64,000 nt of DNA from Acidovorax sp. (GTDB lineage: Bacteria > Pseudomonadota > Gammaproteobacteria > Burkholderiales > Burkholderiaceae_C), in NCBI RefSeq assembly GCF_027492855.1, contig NZ_JAPUDY010000050.1, forward strand, positions 1 through 64,000, written 5' to 3'. A model generated the notes under the pieces. The model was not told the origin of the DNA. It saw only the letters and a program-made list of their open reading frames with translations, and did no database searches. The translations under genes were made by a program, and so were the position numbers. Below, piece after piece: positions 60,184 through 64,000 of the stretch (position 1 is the first letter of the stretch; each line of letters opens with the position of its first letter).

Positions 60184-61380
60184 CTACGGCGCGCCCCGCC
60201 CCTTGACCCTGCGCGACACCACCATCCCCAGCACCACAACCAGGCATGCAGCCACCGAGAACACCTGCGAGATAAAGCCCCGATCCACGCTGGCCCCCAC
60301 CGTCAGCACGCCCACGGATTGACCCAAAAACAGCAGGCAGGCAAACAGCGTCACAGCCGTGCCGCGCGCCTCGGGCGCCATCTGCGTGGCCTGTACCTGC
60401 AAGGTGTTGTGCAGCATGTAAAACCCCACCCCGGCCAAAAAACAACCCAACGCCGCCCAGGCCGCCACGGGGCCCCAGGCCAGCAGCAACAGGCCCGCGG
60501 CGATGAGCGAAGCGCCCACCAGCACCAAACCGCGCTCACCCAGCAGCGCCAGCCAGCGGCGCGCCAGCAGGCTGTACACCAGCCCGCCCAAGCCGTACAG
60601 CACCATCACCCCGCCTGCCGCCGAGGCCGACAGGCCATAGCCATCGGCCATGCGCGCGGGCACAAAAGCCAGCGTGCCAAAGCCCAGGGCACCTTCCACC
60701 GCCACCACAGCCAGCACCCAACGCACCTGCGGCATGCGCAGCAAACGAGCAGTGCTGGCCAGGTAGGCCCGCAGCGAGAACGCGGGCGGCACCGGCGCAC
60801 CTTCGGCCAGTGCCGGTGCCTGGGCCGCCACCACCCGCAACTGGCGCAGCAGCATGGAGGCCGCCACCACGAACAGCACCGACAGAACCACGAACGCGAC
60901 GCGCCAACCCAAAACCTCGACCGCAAAGCCGCCGAACCATTGCCCGGCCATCATCCCCGAGACCGTGGCCACCATGAGCTGGGCCAGGGTCTCCTGGCGC
61001 TGCTCATAGGGCACGTTGTCGCCGATCCACGCCATCGACAGCGGAATGATCCCTGCCGCCGCCGCCCCCATCAACGCCCGCGAAGCCACCAACACTGGCA
61101 GCGTCGGCGCCAGCGCCGTCACCCCGCTGAACACCGCGCAGGCGAATGTGGCACTGATGATCACGCGCACCTTGCCAAACCGATCGCCCAGCGGGCCGTA
61201 GAAAAGCTGGAGCACGCCATAGGCCACGGCATACGCCGAAATCACCGCCGAGGCATCGCCCGTGGTCACCGAAAACTCTTGCGCCAGCGACACCAGCATC
61301 GGGTCGCACACACGCATGGACGCCATGCTGCAAAAGGCCGCCAGGCTGATCAGGCGCAGCATCGAGGAGGAAGAAGTCAT
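60184..61380 (-). CDS. MFS transporter
   Basis: A 398-residue major facilitator with 12 hydrophobic segments. Typical MFS features are the loop GPLGDRFGKVRVI between helices 2 and 3 and RALMGAAAAGIIPLSMAWIGDNVP. It looks like a drug or metabolite exporter of the EmrB/QacA or YdhP type; substrate unknown. Start ATG 61380 gives the normal short N-terminus. It is divergent from a LysR gene, 199 bp away, which may regulate it. Confidence 0.88.
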   Translation of the reverse strand: MTSSSSMLRLISLAAFCSMASMRVCDPMLVSLAQEFSVTTGDASAVISAYAVAYGVLQLFYGPLGDRFGKVRVIISATFACAVFSGVTALAPTLPVLVASRALMGAAAAGIIPLSMAWIGDNVPYEQRQETLAQLMVATVSGMMAGQWFGGFAVEVLGWRVAFVVLSVLFVVAASMLLRQLRVVAAQAPALAEGAPVPPAFSLRAYLASTARLLRMPQVRWVLAVVAVEGALGFGTLAFVPARMADGYGLSASAAGGVMVLYGLGGLVYSLLARRWLALLGERGLVLVGASLIAAGLLLLAWGPVAAWAALGCFLAGVGFYMLHNTLQVQATQMAPEARGTAVTLFACLLFLGQSVGVLTVGASVDRGFISQVFSVAACLVVVLGMVVSRRVKGRGAP

Positions 61381-61579
61381 GCACCGATTGTGCTGCGACG
61401 GTGTTCGGCGCGCGGGCGCCAGGGTGCATGCACCTGTATTGCGAGGGCAGCGCTTGCCAGGATGAGTCGAAGAAGGAGGAAACGCGTGGGATCGTTGCAG
61501 GTTGCACAATGGGCAGTCACTTCGGCCACCGCCCTGGCCCACATTCCGCTTCAATCAACACTGCCTATCCCGAAGAACC

Positions 61580-62539
61580 ATGGACCTGCGAGCGCTCCGC
61601 TACTTCATCGCCGTGCTGGAGGCGGGCAGCCTCTCGCGTGCAGCGGGCTCGCTCTACATCGCGCAGCCCGCGCTCACGGCGCAGATCAAAAAGCTGGAGA
61701 GCGAGCTGGGCGCGCAGTTGTTTGAACGCTCGCACGCAGGTGTCACCCCCACGCCCGCCGGGCAGCAGTTGTACGAAGACGCGCGCCGCCTGCTGAGCGA
61801 TGCCGCTGCCATGCGCGAGCGCATCCAGAACCTGCCGCAAGGGCCAGAGGGCTCGGTGACGATTGCCGTGCCCTTTCTGCTGTCGTCCCTGCTGATGGGG
61901 CCGCTGCTGGCGCACCTGAAGGCAACACACCCGCGCATCCGCGTGTTTGTGCTCGACGACCTGAGCCTGATGGTCAAGAAAACCATGCTCGACCGGCGCG
62001 CGGACATCGGCATCCTGGTCGATGCCGCGCAGGTGGAAGGCCTGCGCTGCCGCCCGCTGGCGCGCGAGGCCATGTACTTTTGCGGACACGACCCTACCGG
62101 CGCCGTGCGTGCACTGCTGCATCCCGCTGCGCCAGGGGCTGCGGGCCGCCCCACCATCGACTTTGCCGACGCAGTCGCCCAGCCGCTGGTGCTGCAATCG
62201 CGCCGCTTCTCCATTCGTCGTCATGTGGAGGAAGCCGCCAGCGCACGCGGCGTGGCGCTGAACATCGCGCACGAGCATGACTCGGCACGCGTCATCCGGT
62301 CGCTGTATGCCTGCGGCGCAGGCTTTACCTTCACACCCGCCTGCGCCATGGGCGACGCTTTGCCCACCACGCCCGACTGGCTGGTGGCCCGCGTAGTCCA
62401 CCCCGAATTGGTGCGCAGCTACACCCTGGCCACCGCTGCGGACCGCGAGGCGGATGGCGTGATGCAGGTAGTGCAAGACGCGCTGCGCGCGGTGGTGCGG
62501 GATCTGATCGCCTCAAAGCGCTGGGAAGCCGCCACCTGA
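61580..62539 (+). CDS. LysR regulator (NAC/CbnR-like)
   Basis: A 319-residue LysR protein beginning MDLRALRYFIAVLEAGSLSRAAGSLYIAQPALTAQIKKLESELG. The binding domain matches the NAC/CbnR group. It is divergent from the MFS gene and reads toward the acyl-CoA ligase at 62715, 175 bp downstream, so it may control either. Confidence 0.9.
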   Translation: MDLRALRYFIAVLEAGSLSRAAGSLYIAQPALTAQIKKLESELGAQLFERSHAGVTPTPAGQQLYEDARRLLSDAAAMRERIQNLPQGPEGSVTIAVPFLLSSLLMGPLLAHLKATHPRIRVFVLDDLSLMVKKTMLDRRADIGILVDAAQVEGLRCRPLAREAMYFCGHDPTGAVRALLHPAAPGAAGRPTIDFADAVAQPLVLQSRRFSIRRHVEEAASARGVALNIAHEHDSARVIRSLYACGAGFTFTPACAMGDALPTTPDWLVARVVHPELVRSYTLATAADREADGVMQVVQDALRAVVRDLIASKRWEAAT

Positions 62540-62714
62540 CAGGCGGGCAGATAGATAGGTCGGTGAGGACGCCACGCAGCACGCCGCATCCATCAATTGG
62601 ATTGATACCTCACCATCAGCAATCGGTATTTCCCTGATACCCCGTCTTCTGGAACAGTGTCCCCATGCCCCGCACACAACGGGCCGGGGCCCGCACTTCA
62701 GGACAGGAGACAGC

Positions 62715-64000
62715 ATGACAACCAATCCCCCCATGGCCCGGCGCCTGGTCGCCAATGTGGGCGCCCTGGTCGCCCGCAGCGCGCGTGCGCACGGGCCACG
62801 CGTGGCCGTGACGAGCCCCGCACGCAGCGTGACCTATGCCGAGCTGGAACAGCGCTCCAACCGCCTGGCCAATGCCTTGCTGGGCCTGGGCCTGGCGCGC
62901 GGCGACCGCGTGGGTATCTACCTGCCCAACTGCGTGGAGATCGCCGAGATCGAAATCGCCTGCTACAAGGCCGGGCTCATCAAGGCACCGTTCAATGCGC
63001 GCCTGTCGCCCGCAGAGGTGGGTGCGGTGGCAGCCAATGCCGAGGCCACGGTCATCATCACCACAGCCGATCGCGCTGAGGCCATTGCGCCGCATGTGCG
63101 TCAGGCCATGCCCGGCGCCGGACCGATGGTGCTGCTGCTCGACGGCCCGGCCGACACCAGCTACGAGGCTCTGCTGGCCCGCGCCAGCGACAGCTTCGCA
63201 CCCGTGGCGGTGTTCGCCGATGAAGTGGCCGTGCTGCACTACACCTCGGGCTCGTCGGGCGTGCTCAAGGCCGCGATGCAGACCTTTGGCAACCGGCTGG
63301 CGCAACTGCGCAAGTTCCTCATCCGATCCGATGGGCAGCAGGCCGGGCACATCCTGGGCCTGGTGGGGCCCATCACCCATGCATCGGGCATGCAGATCGT
63401 GCCCGCGCTGTGCCAGGGCGTCACGATCCGGCTGTTCAACGGCTTCGAGCCCGCGCGCTTCATTGCCGACATGCGCACCGACCGCGTCACGCACACCTTC
63501 ATGGTGCCCACCATGATCAACATGCTGCTCGCCGAGCTGGAGGGCCAGTACCGCCCCCTGCCCGACCTGCTGCGCCTGGGCTACGGCGCCGCGCCCATGG
63601 CGCCCGCGCGCATCCTGAAGGCCATGGACGTGTTCGGCCCCATCCTGCAGCAGGGCTACGGCGCGGGCGAGACGACCTCGGGCGTGTGCGGCCTGTCGGT
63701 GCAGGACCATCTGTTTGCCCGCGCCGCGCGGCCCGAGCGCCTGGCATCGTGCGGGCGGCCGTTTCTGGAATCCGATGTGCAGGTGGTGGGCGACGACGGC
63801 CAGCCCGTAGGCACAGGCGAGATCGGCGAGATCGTGGTGCGCGGCGAAGACATCTTTGCGGGCTACTGGCGCGCGCCTGAGCTGACGGCCGAGGTGCTCA
63901 AGGACGGCGCCTACCACACGGGAGACCTGGCCCGCATGGACGAAGAAGGCTTCGTTTACATCGTGGACCGCAAGAAGGACATGGTGATCAGCGGCGGCTT
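62715..64000 (+). CDS. AMP-forming acyl-CoA ligase, 5' part (runs off the window)
   Basis: The frame from ATG 62715, preceded by CAGGAGA, stays open through the end of the window for 428 codons. It begins MTTNPPMARRLVANVGALVARSARAHGPRV. ANL-ligase motifs are VLHYTSGSSGVLKAAMQTF (a variant of the usual TSGTTGxPKG), LQQGYGAGETTSGV and AYHTGDLARMDEEGFVYIVDRKKDMVISGG. The C-terminal catalytic-lysine domain lies outside. It likely forms an acyl-CoA from an unidentified carboxylic acid. The LysR gene 175 bp upstream is a candidate regulator. Confidence 0.85.
   Translation, partial: MTTNPPMARRLVANVGALVARSARAHGPRVAVTSPARSVTYAELEQRSNRLANALLGLGLARGDRVGIYLPNCVEIAEIEIACYKAGLIKAPFNARLSPAEVGAVAANAEATVIITTADRAEAIAPHVRQAMPGAGPMVLLLDGPADTSYEALLARASDSFAPVAVFADEVAVLHYTSGSSGVLKAAMQTFGNRLAQLRKFLIRSDGQQAGHILGLVGPITHASGMQIVPALCQGVTIRLFNGFEPARFIADMRTDRVTHTFMVPTMINMLLAELEGQYRPLPDLLRLGYGAAPMAPARILKAMDVFGPILQQGYGAGETTSGVCGLSVQDHLFARAARPERLASCGRPFLESDVQVVGDDGQPVGTGEIGEIVVRGEDIFAGYWRAPELTAEVLKDGAYHTGDLARMDEEGFVYIVDRKKDMVISGG

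Overview
The window is a GC-rich chromosomal segment, densely and conventionally coded, from a betaproteobacterium that most resembles the Comamonadaceae (Acidovorax/Comamonas/Delftia type). The basis is the BktB-type thiolase, several orphan Bug/TctC binding proteins beside catabolic genes, many LysR regulators, and above all about 60-bp dispersed repeats with a core of AGCGCTT-N7-AAGCGCT that I associate with this family from memory. I found no rRNA or tRNA gene, insertion sequence, phage module or CRISPR array.

Layout. 1-9.5 kb: tail of a short-chain dehydrogenase, bktB thiolase, a Bug protein, UspA, a 2OG-Fe dioxygenase, a secreted His/Asp-rich protein, a PAS-GGDEF-EAL protein, a PilZ protein and a fatty acyl-CoA ligase. 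9.8-20.0 kb: a LysR gene followed by a tight one-direction run of seven genes (two alkylsulfatase-like MBL paralogues, a two-subunit ThDP enzyme, a GMC alcohol oxidoreductase, an acyl-CoA ligase and a Tat-type Bug protein), which looks like a complete catabolic operon for an unidentified substrate. 20-30.4 kb: hrpA, a leader-peptide/attenuator-like region before a small basic protein and an unusual soluble AAA-M41 protease, argA, and a divergent LysR/class A beta-lactamase pair. 30.4-38.5 kb: a GGDEF-EAL and an HD-GYP protein, trhO, a GST, an HdeD-like protein and dsbB.

38.5-43.4 kb holds the sulfate uptake system (sbp, cysT, cysW, cysA) and a small alpha/beta hydrolase whose upstream region shares a 36-bp element with sbp; the orphan metQ at 49.2 kb carries a weaker copy. 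43.5-46.9 kb has a secreted protein, an ECF sigma factor and an overlapping anti-sigma-like protein with periplasmic ankyrin repeats, then an HDOD protein. 47-54.9 kb has LysR/azoR, metQ, a DUF6817-like protein, an arsI-sigZ-membrane protein unit, another LysR and a secreted DUF1566-like protein. 55-64 kb has tartrate dehydrogenase with a Bug protein, a GNAT enzyme, metI-metN, an MFS exporter, a LysR and the 5' part of another CoA ligase that runs off the end.

The most unusual items are the 10.9-20.0 kb operon with degenerate metal motifs in both MBL proteins, the 24.3-26.9 kb leader/protease unit, a dispersed repeat sitting in frame inside hrpA, the shared element upstream of sulfur genes, and an ArsI homologue with a tail of vicinal cysteine pairs followed by an overlapping SigZ-type sigma factor. 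All assignments come from reading the sequence and recalled family features; no database search was run.
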